From positions 1 to 64,000 of the forward strand of contig JAGKSW010000099.1 of NCBI GenBank assembly GCA_018993265.1: 64,000 nt of DNA, in the 5' to 3' direction. The translations under genes were made by a program, and so were the position numbers. The notes beneath the pieces were generated by a model. It did no database searches, was not told the DNA's origin, and was given only the letters and a program-made list of their open reading frames with translations. The stretch comes from Nostoc sp. TH1S01 (GTDB lineage: Bacteria; Cyanobacteriota; Cyanobacteriia; Cyanobacteriales; Nostocaceae). Shown in pieces: positions 27,969 to 37,103 of this stretch (position 1 is its first letter; each line of letters starts with the position of its first letter).

Positions 27969-29453
27969 TTAACTTTTACCATTAGATAAGCCTAAAAACC
28001 TGCGATAATCTTCCAGTTGCTTTTGAATTTGATCAAACTGTTCTAGAAATTTGCCTAGCTGACCATTATTACCATTAGTTGGGCTATTATTTGGAGTTTC
28101 TTCATCGGTGCTGTTGTAACTTTTAATGCCTACACTGTCATTGTAGTAGTGAAGCTGTAAGTTAGTTGCTGAATTAATTGCGTTGTTTTGATGGGTGATT
28201 TTCGCGGGAGAGGTGATTTCGGAAATAGAGTGATGATCAACGCTGAAATTGGTAGCTGAGATTTGATAGTTAGAAAATCCTATTGCAGATTTTACTATTG
28301 AGCTAGTGCTAATTGAAGCAGTCTTATAACTAGAAGTTGCTGCTTGGGTATTATTTCCGGCTGTTTCTGTAATAATTTGCCGCACTTGTGTAGGAGTTAA
28401 ACTACGGTTAGCACTCAACATCAATGCAACTACACCAGCGACATGAGGAGTTGCCATAGATGTGCCATTGTAAGAAGCATACTGATTATTCGGCACTGTA
28501 GAATAGACATCTACACCTGGGGCTGTCACATAAGCCAATTCATTTGTGCCAGACCGATTAGAAAAATTAGCCAAGTTATTATTTCTATCTACTGCGCCCA
28601 CAGCAATTCCTGTGTTGTTAGCATAACGGGCTGGGTAGTTTGGTTGAGAACCACCATCATTACCAGCCGCCATCACCACAACTACGCCTTTACTATTGGC
28701 ATACTCAACCGCATTTTGTAGAGTCCGGTTAGAAAAATTGCCCCCCAAACTCAGATTAATGACATTAGCACCATTATTCACTGCATAGTAAATGCCGTTG
28801 GCTATAGCATTATACGAACCAGAACCAGAGTCATTTAACACTTTCACTGGCATAATTTTGGCATTATAAGCAATGCCAGTTACACCATAGTTATTTTTCT
28901 CTCCCGCAATAGTTCCAGAAACATGAGTACCGTGACCGTTTTGGTCTAGGGTGTTGTTATTGTTATTAACAAAATTCCAACCTCGGACATCATCAACATA
29001 ACCATTGCCATCATCATCTATGCCATTACCAGCAATTTCTTTTGTATTAGTCCAAATATTATTTTTTAGATCCTCGTGGTTGTAATCAACCCCAGTATCT
29101 ATCACGGCGACAACAACACCTTTACCTGTATACCCATTATTCCAAGCTTCTGGAGCATTTACAAGGTCAGCGCCCCAATTATTCCCTCCCAAATTTGGAA
29201 CATTTGCAAAGGTATTTTTACCCGCAGCTTTAGCCACAGCAGCCGCCGCATTTACTAACCCATATCCTGTAGTAGAACTATAATTTTTGGTAGTTGCTGT
29301 AGTTGTTTTTGCATTGGTCTTTTGGTAATGACTACTGCTACTAAGATAAGAATTATATTGATTTTTATTGTCAAAACTACCTGCTGAGGAGAGCAGTTGA
29401 GAGTTTAGCCCGTTATGAGAAAGTAATGCTTTACTAGTATCATTAATGGGCAT
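27969..29453 (-). CDS. Subtilisin-like serine protease (S8), calcium-dependent type
   Basis: A 494-residue S8 peptidase from the ATG at 29453, which has a ribosome site (GAGGAG about 9 bases upstream). The catalytic triad, numbered from this start, is D119 (AVIDTGVDY), H174 (NGHGTHVSG) and S332 (NGTSMATPHVAG), with oxyanion Asn in AAGNDGG. An acidic GIDDDGNGYVDD loop suggests calcium binding. No cleavable signal peptide is evident; the N terminus is Ser/Thr/Asn-rich. A GYGLVNAAAAVAKAAG helix motif, normally at the C-terminal end of subtilase catalytic domains, sits before the domain here. The C-terminal 100 residues are low-complexity. Role unknown; similar to calcium-dependent proteases of heterocystous cyanobacteria. 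Confidence 0.92.
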   Translation of the reverse strand: MPINDTSKALLSHNGLNSQLLSSAGSFDNKNQYNSYLSSSSHYQKTNAKTTTATTKNYSSTTGYGLVNAAAAVAKAAGKNTFANVPNLGGNNWGADLVNAPEAWNNGYTGKGVVVAVIDTGVDYNHEDLKNNIWTNTKEIAGNGIDDDGNGYVDDVRGWNFVNNNNNTLDQNGHGTHVSGTIAGEKNNYGVTGIAYNAKIMPVKVLNDSGSGSYNAIANGIYYAVNNGANVINLSLGGNFSNRTLQNAVEYANSKGVVVVMAAGNDGGSQPNYPARYANNTGIAVGAVDRNNNLANFSNRSGTNELAYVTAPGVDVYSTVPNNQYASYNGTSMATPHVAGVVALMLSANRSLTPTQVRQIITETAGNNTQAATSSYKTASISTSSIVKSAIGFSNYQISATNFSVDHHSISEITSPAKITHQNNAINSATNLQLHYYNDSVGIKSYNSTDEETPNNSPTNGNNGQLGKFLEQFDQIQKQLEDYRRFLGLSNGKS

Positions 29454-29744
29454 AAATATTTTCTCCTCAAATAAAGTCAAGATTCCATAGTTTTGACAGC
29501 ATTAACTGTTAAAACCTTGGCTCACAGGTTTTAAGCAATAAATTAACTATCCTTACCAATAATTACTATGGAATTACATGGCAAAATGCTACTTTTCTTA
29601 CAAAAATATATTCATCATAATTTAATTATTTAGGCTGATTTTGAGCGGAAACTAGCTTGAGTAAGGATTCGCTCAAATTATGCTTGTAAAAATATACAGA
29701 TAAGCGCCGATAAAAAATGATAGTTTGTTGATATTTATCAATAT

Positions 29745-30209
29745 TTAATTCAACTGTCGAATATAGGGTAAAAATACCCCAAGGGTAATGCTAATACTGT
29801 AAAGTACAAATCGATACAATCCTACTAATAAATAAGCATTACGAAGGGTATACTTACTCTTACCTGTAGAATCATGAATATACCAAAAGATGAGAGATGC
29901 TGTCATTGCCAGCACGGAACCAAAAATAGCCGATAAAATCAACCATTCTGATTTAATTGGGGCTTCTCGGAAAAACCACATCCAAAATATGCTAGTAATT
30001 CCTAGACAGAGGGCTTCCCAAACAGGATTAATTATTGGGTTAGCCGGATGGAATTTTTGTATGGTTTCTACAATAATCAAATCTACTATAAAAAACAATA
30101 CTATGGTGATGAGTGTAAGCATGAAAATGAACCGCAGATAATTGCAGGCTTTGTAATTGAGACTATAACAAAACAGATAAAGGAGACAAGGGAGAGAAAT
30201 GTTTGTCAA
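29745..30209 (-). CDS. Small multi-pass membrane protein of unknown function
   Basis: A 154-residue hydrophobic ORF with about four predicted membrane helices (LTLITIVLFFIVDLIIV, CLGITSIFWMWFF, WLILSAIFGSVLAMTASLIF, YRFVLYSISITLGVF). No family is recognised. An internal Met at 30122 could be the true start, since neither it nor the ATG at 30209 has a strong ribosome site. It lies 25 bp after the stop of the beta-lactamase gene on the same strand, so it could be co-transcribed with it. Confidence 0.55.
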   Translation of the reverse strand: MTNISLPCLLYLFCYSLNYKACNYLRFIFMLTLITIVLFFIVDLIIVETIQKFHPANPIINPVWEALCLGITSIFWMWFFREAPIKSEWLILSAIFGSVLAMTASLIFWYIHDSTGKSKYTLRNAYLLVGLYRFVLYSISITLGVFLPYIRQLN

Positions 30210-30234
30210 TCATGTAGAGTTACGATAGGAAGTT

Positions 30235-31089
30235 TTAGAGTAATCCTAAAGCTTTGAAACTACGCCGAGTTATTTCAATTCGTTTAGGTACATCAGTAGC
30301 ATCTTTCATATCTATATTAGTGGCGAAGAAATAAACGTTATTATTTTGTTCTAAATATCCGACAAACCAGCCAATGTTAGGTTTTATGCTAGTTGCCCAA
30401 CCTGTCTTGGCTTGCAGGCTATAATTAGGGGTTTTCTCAAATATCATGATGTCTTGCACTAAATCGAATGTGCGTTGAGAAAAAGGTAATTCTCTACGAT
30501 AAAGCCGTTGGAGAAATTCAATTTGTTGTTTGGGGGTAATTTGTAAAGGGCCAGATAGCCAAAATTTATCTATTTGTTCTGGTGTACCAATTTGACGGTT
30601 TCCGTAACCAACTTGATTGATAAATTGCTGCATTCTTTCATGTCCAACTCGCCGCGCCAAGACTTGATAAAACCAAACGGTTGAATCTTTATAAGCTTGG
30701 CGCATATTAGTATCTCGGTTCCAAGTCGGAAATTCTCGTACAATTCCATCCCAAGTCAAAACAGCAATTTCATCTTTAATAACTCCGGTTTCTAATGAAA
30801 TGAGAGAATTTAAAATTTTGAAAGTCGAAGCAGGAAGAAAGGCTGTAGAATTACGCGAGGCGTTGTGTTGGTAAAATTTCTTATTATTTTGGTCGTAAAT
30901 TAAAATTGACCCTTCAATTCCTAATTCTTTGAAAGAACTGCCAAGATTAACATTTTGAGCAATCACTGAAGGGTGTTGATTTGCTTTTGATATTGCAGAT
31001 ATACCGGGAAGACTTGTAAAAGTGAGCAGTGTGATAACACTGATAATTGTAATCGAGATGATGAGTAGCGATCGCCCACTTCGTGCCAT
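30235..31089 (-). CDS. Class D (OXA-type) beta-lactamase
   Basis: A 284-residue secreted serine beta-lactamase from the ATG at 31089, which has a ribosome site (GAGGAT about 9 bases upstream). The N terminus has a signal-anchor-like hydrophobic segment (SLLIISITIISVITLLTF). All class D motifs are present: active-site STFK, STV (S-x-V), YGN, W in DKFWLSGPL, and KTGW. It should therefore be an active penicillin-hydrolysing enzyme in the periplasm or a penicillin-binding homologue. A small membrane ORF follows downstream. No BlaR-type regulator is nearby. Similar intrinsic class D enzymes occur in cyanobacteria, so resistance acquisition need not be assumed. Confidence 0.93.
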   Translation of the reverse strand: MARSGRSLLIISITIISVITLLTFTSLPGISAISKANQHPSVIAQNVNLGSSFKELGIEGSILIYDQNNKKFYQHNASRNSTAFLPASTFKILNSLISLETGVIKDEIAVLTWDGIVREFPTWNRDTNMRQAYKDSTVWFYQVLARRVGHERMQQFINQVGYGNRQIGTPEQIDKFWLSGPLQITPKQQIEFLQRLYRRELPFSQRTFDLVQDIMIFEKTPNYSLQAKTGWATSIKPNIGWFVGYLEQNNNVYFFATNIDMKDATDVPKRIEITRRSFKALGLL

Positions 31090-31186
31090 AACTTTTATCC
31101 TCACACAACTGGCTGACAAACCAGAAATAATACAGCAACAAAGTAGGCAATTCCCAAAATTTTCTCACCAATATTCAATTTATTTA

Positions 31187-31819
31187 TTAAATATTTTCTA
31201 AACTTAATAAACTGCTAATTAGTTTAGGCAAACCAGTACAGCAAGGATTTGAATGTTCATCTAATTCATTCGCTTCTATCTGTTTAGCAATTTTATTTGC
31301 ACGCTCAATTGCTTGTTCAGTCAACGATTTTAATCGCTCTGGATAAAGACACATTGATTTATCGTAATTGCTGATGTGTTTTATCAATAACTTGATTAGT
31401 TTATCACGAGTAATTTGAGCTAAATGTTCTTGGAAATGAAGTAAATACCACAGTTCAAAACATGGGTTTGTAATTGCTAAATTAATCTTTTGACTTTTCG
31501 CTCTAGAAATTGCACTTTGCCACTTATCTCGACTTTTTTCAATATGTTCATCGCCGTCAAAAACTGCCCAAGCATGATCATCTTTAGTCCACTCTTGATT
31601 ATCTTTCATCTGCTGACGCTCTTGAATTAGCCTTTCAATTATGCTGCGTGGGTCAGTTTTACCTTGATGACGCAATACAATAATTTTTAAGGTTGGTAAT
31701 CTTAAATCATTACGAATGCTCTCAAAATATATTGGTTCTGTTTTACTACCTTCACAAGCAATCAGTATTTTTTGTGCAACTTTTTTGGTAGGTGGACGAC
31801 GATTTAACTGTCTTGACAC
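31187..31819 (-). CDS. RloB-like protein, likely nuclease-type effector partner of AAA ATPase
   Basis: A 210-residue protein of the RloB family (ILIACEGSKTEPIYFE start, AWAVFDGDEH, ITNPCFELWYLLHF). RloB proteins have a Toprim-like fold and pair with an AAA ATPase in anti-phage and abortive-infection systems such as the AbiL type. Here the upstream AAA ATPase gene overlaps this one by 16 bp (31804-31819), the usual layout. The acidic residues E in CEGS and DGD correspond to Toprim metal ligands, so a nuclease role is inferred, not shown. It looks intact. Confidence 0.85.
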   Translation of the reverse strand: MSRQLNRRPPTKKVAQKILIACEGSKTEPIYFESIRNDLRLPTLKIIVLRHQGKTDPRSIIERLIQERQQMKDNQEWTKDDHAWAVFDGDEHIEKSRDKWQSAISRAKSQKINLAITNPCFELWYLLHFQEHLAQITRDKLIKLLIKHISNYDKSMCLYPERLKSLTEQAIERANKIAKQIEANELDEHSNPCCTGLPKLISSLLSLENI

Positions 31820-33120
31820 TGCTCATCACCCTGCAAAATCATTTCTTCACTAGATGGCAGAAATGGAACTGCCCCAAAGCGCCCATCTAAATAAGCTTTA
31901 TCAATTGCCAAATCATTTCTAACATGAAAATCAGTCAAAGGATATAATTCAGTGCTGTGATCTGGGCGTTTTTGTGTAAACCAAATTTGGTCACGTCGTA
32001 ATAAATTATTTCTTTGTAAAGTATTATCATGACTTGTTAAAATAAGTTGAGTATTTCTAGGATTGGTTTTGGGATTTTGAAAAATTTTAATAATATGACG
32101 TACAATATTGGGATGAAGGTTAGTACCTAATTCGTCAACAATAACCAATGCACCTATTTCTAAATAGAATACTATCCTAGCTGTAAAACTAAGCAATCTT
32201 TGAGTCCCTAGTGATTCCTCCTCAAATGGCCAACTGATTGTTTGCCCATCATCTTTTTCGTGTATAGCGAGTATCTTAAAGTCAAAATATTCTTCAGATT
32301 TCTTTTCAATTTTAATGTCAGATAATCCTGTATCAAATTTTTTAACAATTTCTAATGTACGTTGGAGTATTTCTTTAAATTTTGAAATATCAATAGCTTG
32401 AAGTCCTGGAATAAAACTAATATCAAAATGTTCGTTTCCTAAATTAATACCAGGACATCTCCTTCTTAACCATTGTACAAAAGGTTCTATTTTCTTTACT
32501 TCTAATTTGGCTAATGTACTTATAAATAACTCATTTTCTCTAATACTCTTCTGAAGTTGATTGTGAGGGCCAGAAAAATCATCACCAGTTTTCCAGATAA
32601 ACTTTTGACTTACATCATCCCATTTACGAGAGAATAAACGACGAGGACGCTTAGTTTTTGAGATTGCATAATCCAATTTTTCTAAAATTATGTGTTTTTG
32701 GTTCAAAGCTAGAGAATAAGTATAAATTTCATTATTCAATACAGTTCTCAACTCAAAACTTGTCGGGTTATTTTCGGAAATATTATCTAATTTAAAAGGA
32801 TCTAATTTTGCGTATTTAAAGATTGTTTGATTTCTTGCCGCTCCCTGTATACCATCTCTCATCATAAGCAATAAATAATCCAGAGCTTGAATGACATTGC
32901 TCTTGCCTGATGCGTTAGCTCCAAAAATTGCTAAGACAGGTAATATATCAATATCCCAGCCTTCAATATGATATCCTGGCGTGATTTCATCGTCTGACTT
33001 CACTCGGCTACGTTTGCTGTTTTGACTTTTCTGACGGGTGCTTTTTTTTTGAGCAACTGCACTTAGCGTTACAGGCTCTTTAATGGAACGATAGTTTTCG
33101 ACAGTAAAGTCTACGAGCAT
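31804..33120 (-). CDS. AAA ATPase of RloA/AbiL type (AAA_15/21)
   Basis: An ATPase of 438 residues from the ATG at 33120 (MLVDFTVENYRSIKEPVTLS, typical of these proteins); an in-frame TTG at 33141 would add 7 residues. Walker A is FGANASGKSNVIQ, Walker B is ALVIVDELGTNLHP, and an H-switch-like ILTSHD follows. It belongs with SMC-like ATPases that sense phage infection and license a partner effector. It overlaps the RloB gene at its 3-prime end, forming a two-gene defence-like operon with no third gene visible. No reverse transcriptase or helicase is near, which argues against retron or Gabija types. Confidence 0.87.
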   Translation of the reverse strand: MLVDFTVENYRSIKEPVTLSAVAQKKSTRQKSQNSKRSRVKSDDEITPGYHIEGWDIDILPVLAIFGANASGKSNVIQALDYLLLMMRDGIQGAARNQTIFKYAKLDPFKLDNISENNPTSFELRTVLNNEIYTYSLALNQKHIILEKLDYAISKTKRPRRLFSRKWDDVSQKFIWKTGDDFSGPHNQLQKSIRENELFISTLAKLEVKKIEPFVQWLRRRCPGINLGNEHFDISFIPGLQAIDISKFKEILQRTLEIVKKFDTGLSDIKIEKKSEEYFDFKILAIHEKDDGQTISWPFEEESLGTQRLLSFTARIVFYLEIGALVIVDELGTNLHPNIVRHIIKIFQNPKTNPRNTQLILTSHDNTLQRNNLLRRDQIWFTQKRPDHSTELYPLTDFHVRNDLAIDKAYLDGRFGAVPFLPSSEEMILQGDEQCQDS

Positions 33121-33349
33121 AATTGAATGTGTCTCAGGCAATGTTTTGTGACTTATTCACGTAAATCCTATCCTAAAGGTGGATAAATCTCCACTGTGGC
33201 TATAACTGTTCATAGTTCACAGCAACTATAGTGCGTTATCCTTAGTTGAATTTCACACTTTGAGATACTCAATAATATAGAGCTTGTAAAAACAGGGTTA
33301 GAGCGAAAATAGCATTATAGGAACTGTAATCAAGGCAGGTACAGGGGAA

Positions 33350-35260
33350 ATGGTACGCTTACAACCGTGGCAGTGGGTCATCTTAGCAACACCGATCGCA
33401 GCTATTATTATTTTCTTACTGGTTGCCGCAGGTTTACAAATCAATGCCTGGGGAATTAACTGGATTTGGGCGGTGTTTACGGTTGTGTTTGTTGCTTGGC
33501 GGTGGTTGTTGGTGAGGTGGACACAACCGCAAATTGCCCAAGTTGAGGCGGCTTTGGCGGGATTTAAAGAAGAACTAGAAGCGGCTGTCGATACCACCAC
33601 CACAACGGCGGGAAGTGAAGCTACCCAGCAAGCCGAAGCCGCATTACAAAAAATTCTGGAAGCATCCATTAACGATCGCCCAATTTGGGAAGATTGGCAA
33701 ACTTTTTGGCAACGCTGTCAAGATGTAGTAGTGGCTGTGGCGAATATCTACCATCCCCAAGTGCAGTATCCCCTGCTGAATATATATGTCCCGCAAGCTT
33801 ATGGACTCATCCGCGGTACCGTGGATGATTTAGACCAGTGGATGCAGAGATTATCACCTGCTTTAAATCAAGCTACTGTCGGGCAAGCTTATCAAGCTTA
33901 TGAAGTATATCGCAAGCTAGAACCATCAGCCCGTAAACTTTTGCGAGCTTGGGGCTGGGCGCAATGGTTGTTAAATCCAGTGGCGGCGGTGGCGAACCGG
34001 GCGACGAAGGGTTATAGTAACCGCGCTAATCAGCAATTGTTGGTGAATTTAGGTCAACTGTTGCGCGAAGCAGCTTTGAGAAATTTATGCAGACAAGCGA
34101 TCTCACTTTACGGAGGTATTACACTCCCAACAACAGCCGTTAGTTCTCCACCAACTATCCCCCAAACCAAAACCCAAACTCTGCGCGAAATTCTCACCCA
34201 AGCTGAACCAGTCGCGGAAGTTGAGCAAAAACCCATCAGTATTTTACTTGTCGGGCGGACAGGTGCAGGTAAAAGCAGTTTAATTAATACTTTATTCCAA
34301 GCTGACCTGGCGGCGGTAGATGTGTTACCCAGTACTGACGAAATTCAAAATTATCATTGGGAAACTCCCAGCGGCGAAACTCTCACTCTTTGGGATACTC
34401 CTGGTTACGAACAAGTGAAGCGGGGAGAACTCCGCCAATTAGTACTGGACTATGCAACTAACGCAGATTTGTTACTGTTAGTGACACCCGCTTTAGATCC
34501 GGCTTTGCAAATGGATGTGGACTTTTTAGCAGATATGAAAGCGGAAATTGCAGATTTACCTGCGATCGCAGTTGTCACGCAAGTAGATAAATTGCGTCCT
34601 CTGCGCGAGTGGGAACCGCCATACAATTGGGAGTGGGGAGACAGGCCAAAGGAAATTTCTATCCGCGAAGCTACTCGGTATCGGGCTGAAAAGCTGGGAG
34701 ATTTTTCTCAGTTAGTTGTACCTGTAGTTACTAGCGATCGCAAAACTAACCGTACAGCTTGGAATATAGATACTTTATCATTGGGATTGATTGAAGCGAT
34801 CGCACCTGCCAAACAACTGCGACTCGCCCGGTTTTTACGTGACTTAGACTCCCGCATCGTCGCCGCCGCCAAAATTATTGACCACTATACTTTCCAGATG
34901 GCGACTACCCAAGGACTCACCGCACTGCTAAAAAGTCCTGTACTGCAATTTATTGCCACTATGTCAACTGGTTCTCCCACCTTGGCATATTTATTAGCAC
35001 AGCAAATTCCTGTAGAACAGTTGCCGATTGTCATTGGTAAACTTCAAATTGCTTATGAGTTATTTTCACTATTAAAAACTGACAATGCCAACAAAATTAA
35101 CTTTGATTTAATATCACTGTGGCCATTATTGTTAGAGAATTCTGCTACACCTGATCGTAATGCTTGGGCGTTTGGTCACGCCCTTGTAGAATACTGGACT
35201 CAGAATCTGGCAGTAGAAAAACTACGGGAGCGATTTGCGTATTATTTACAACAAGTTTGA
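33350..35260 (+). CDS. Membrane-anchored GTPase (Era/YcjX-like)
   Basis: A 636-residue protein. Two N-terminal membrane helices (about 8-30 and 36-58) are followed by a helical region, then a P-loop GTPase near residue 298: G1 GRTGAGKSSLIN, G3 WDTPGYE, G4 TQVDKL. The C terminus is helical and holds no recognised domain. These N-terminally anchored dynamin/Era-like GTPases recur in cyanobacteria, but the role is unknown to me; membrane remodelling or stress response is only inference. The ATG at 33350 has a close AGGGGA motif. The neighbouring AAA ATPase gene is divergent. Confidence 0.85.
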   Translation: MVRLQPWQWVILATPIAAIIIFLLVAAGLQINAWGINWIWAVFTVVFVAWRWLLVRWTQPQIAQVEAALAGFKEELEAAVDTTTTTAGSEATQQAEAALQKILEASINDRPIWEDWQTFWQRCQDVVVAVANIYHPQVQYPLLNIYVPQAYGLIRGTVDDLDQWMQRLSPALNQATVGQAYQAYEVYRKLEPSARKLLRAWGWAQWLLNPVAAVANRATKGYSNRANQQLLVNLGQLLREAALRNLCRQAISLYGGITLPTTAVSSPPTIPQTKTQTLREILTQAEPVAEVEQKPISILLVGRTGAGKSSLINTLFQADLAAVDVLPSTDEIQNYHWETPSGETLTLWDTPGYEQVKRGELRQLVLDYATNADLLLLVTPALDPALQMDVDFLADMKAEIADLPAIAVVTQVDKLRPLREWEPPYNWEWGDRPKEISIREATRYRAEKLGDFSQLVVPVVTSDRKTNRTAWNIDTLSLGLIEAIAPAKQLRLARFLRDLDSRIVAAAKIIDHYTFQMATTQGLTALLKSPVLQFIATMSTGSPTLAYLLAQQIPVEQLPIVIGKLQIAYELFSLLKTDNANKINFDLISLWPLLLENSATPDRNAWAFGHALVEYWTQNLAVEKLRERFAYYLQQV

Positions 35261-35317
35261 GCAAATGTCTGATGTTTGTGCGATCGTGCTTTAGTATTTA
35301 AATTTGAGCTATTGATA

Positions 35318-35569
35318 ATGAACTACAAATTCAACCGAAAACACGAAATATTTATTCAAGAAAAACTCAGTAGCGGTAGATATCACACTCTTGAAGAGAT
35401 AATTGTCGAAGCATTAGAGCTTTTGGAAGAACATGATAAAAAGTATGAGCAATGGTTACAAGCAGCCCGTGAAAATGGGAATGTTTCTATTGCCGAGTTA
35501 GAAAGAATTGACAACAAATTTTTAATAGCCCAGTTAGAAAGAAAATTACGTCAGGCGTTAGAATCTTAG
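35318..35569 (+). CDS. ParD-like antitoxin without an adjacent toxin
   Basis: An 83-residue ORF from the ATG at 35318. The sequence IFIQEKLSSGRYHTLEEIIVEALELLEE is the ParD/CopG ribbon-helix-helix pattern followed by an acidic toxin-binding tail (AELERIDNKFLIAQLERKL). Antitoxins of this type bind DNA and neutralise a ParE toxin encoded right after. No ParE-like ORF follows; the next 640 bases are non-coding. It is therefore an orphan antitoxin. It lies about 58 bp downstream of the GTPase gene stop and could be co-transcribed with it. Confidence 0.75.
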   Translation: MNYKFNRKHEIFIQEKLSSGRYHTLEEIIVEALELLEEHDKKYEQWLQAARENGNVSIAELERIDNKFLIAQLERKLRQALES

Positions 35570-36210
35570 CGTTTACTTATCAAGTATAAATAATATTATT
35601 CTGGGTAATACCAAATCGATATGAAGAAGCATATCGTTAGCCTGTGTTCGGCTTTGACGTTACCGATAAGCTAGGCAGGCTTTGTTTGTATAGCCCCAGA
35701 TTTCCAGTCTGAGGGGTTTATTGGTTTGTTGAGGTACAAATTTATCTGCGTCCATCTGCGGCTAATTATGATTTTCTGTACCTCACTAGAATGATAAACA
35801 ATGGATAAATGTTAGGAAAAGCAAATATTTTAAAAATGATTATAAAAGGTAATTTATTAACAGACAAATTTATAATTATCATTATTTAAATAAACAGAAA
35901 AACAATATAAAGAAAAAATAAAAATTAGTATGCTAATTTTTAAACTATAGTAAATTAACAATTAATCTCCCGTATAAAGTTATTTCAAATCACGATTAAA
36001 CAGGTGTTGCGCTACAGTTAAAACCTAAAAATTAGTGTTTCAGAATTATCAATCATAGGGAAAAGTGTTCTGTAAAACAAAATTGAGTTTTGAATTATAA
36101 GCTTGCCAAAGGTATTGCAAGTTGACTAATTATTTTCAAGGTGAAATTTCTACTACCTCTTACTAGAGAAAAGCAACTTTAAAAATTCACCTTTATTCAC
36201 ATAATTGATT
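35570..36210. other. Intergenic region with dispersed repeat fragments
   Basis: About 640 bases without a gene. A near-palindrome (CGATATGAAGAAGCATATCG, 35620-35639) and a TCTGCGTCCATCTGCGG fragment (35747-35763) of a repeat found elsewhere in this window are visible. The right half is very AT-rich and should carry the promoter of the SDR-GMC pair. Confidence 0.5.
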
Positions 36211-37029
36211 ATGACATCAATAGCAGATAAGACAGTGCTATTAACTGGAGCATCTGGCGGTATTGGTTCATTTATTGCCCGTGCTTTAGCAAAAGAAAAA
36301 GCTACAATCATTGCTGTTTCTCGTTCACAAACAAAGTTGGATGAAATATGTACAGAAGTAGAAGCTTTGGGTGGTAGAGTAATTAGCATTGCATTTGATA
36401 TTAGCCAAGTTGCCGATTTACCAATTTTAGTACAGCAAATTAATCAAATTGCAGGTCAAATTGATATTTTAATTAATAACGCTGCTATTGAAAAATATCG
36501 CCCTTTTCAGCACTACACTCTACAAGATATTCAGGCTACTTTGACCACAAATTTAATTGCAGGTATGGAATTAACACGTTTGGTTTTACCAAGTATGTTA
36601 GCTCGCAATAGTGGTCATATTGTAAATATTGCCTCTGGTTCCGGCAAAAAAGGAATGCCATACAACAGTATTTATTCAGCCAGTAAAGCAGGTTTGATTA
36701 TGTGGACTGATGCTTTACGACAAGAATTAGCTCAGACAAATATTGGTGTGTCGGTAGTTTGTCCTGGATATACTGCAACTGGGATGTTTTCGGCGTTGGG
36801 AGTACCTGCACCTAGTTTAGCGCGTGTTGCTCCCCCACAAGAAGTTGCGATCGCTATTTTACAAGCTATCAAGCAAAATCAAGCAGAAGTGCTTTTAGAC
36901 GGATTTGTTTCAAAACTTTTATTTTCTAATTTCCAGCTTTTTCCCAAATTTGGTGACTTAGTTTTTAAGTGGATAGGTGTAACTAAGGTCAACAAAAATT
37001 GTGCGGAAAAACAAATGCGAACTCATTGA
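36211..37029 (+). CDS. Short-chain dehydrogenase/reductase (SDR)
   Basis: An SDR of about 272 residues from the ATG at 36211 (a TTG two codons earlier is possible). The Rossmann glycine motif is TGASGGIG, the NNAA motif appears as INNAAI, the catalytic Ser lies in NIASGSG and the YxxxK in YSASKAG. It reduces or oxidises an alcohol/ketone with NAD(P); the substrate is unknown. It is 74 bp upstream of a GMC oxidoreductase on the same strand, so both may act in one oxidation route. The C-terminal tail after LLFSNFQLFPKFG is basic and amphipathic and may bind membranes. Confidence 0.9.
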   Translation: MTSIADKTVLLTGASGGIGSFIARALAKEKATIIAVSRSQTKLDEICTEVEALGGRVISIAFDISQVADLPILVQQINQIAGQIDILINNAAIEKYRPFQHYTLQDIQATLTTNLIAGMELTRLVLPSMLARNSGHIVNIASGSGKKGMPYNSIYSASKAGLIMWTDALRQELAQTNIGVSVVCPGYTATGMFSALGVPAPSLARVAPPQEVAIAILQAIKQNQAEVLLDGFVSKLLFSNFQLFPKFGDLVFKWIGVTKVNKNCAEKQMRTH

Positions 37030-37103
37030 AGAAGAATTCACGAGTCAGAACACTCTCCGCACCCTACAAATATCTAAATTTATTTAACTAATTCGGAGTA
37101 CGA

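Noticed and set aside
31187-33120. Retron with AAA/RloB effector
   Set aside because: No reverse transcriptase or structured msr-msd RNA was seen near the pair.
33298-33669. 123-residue minus-strand ORF over the start of the GTPase gene
   Set aside because: It lies antisense to the membrane helices and P-loop gene and reads as a shadow.
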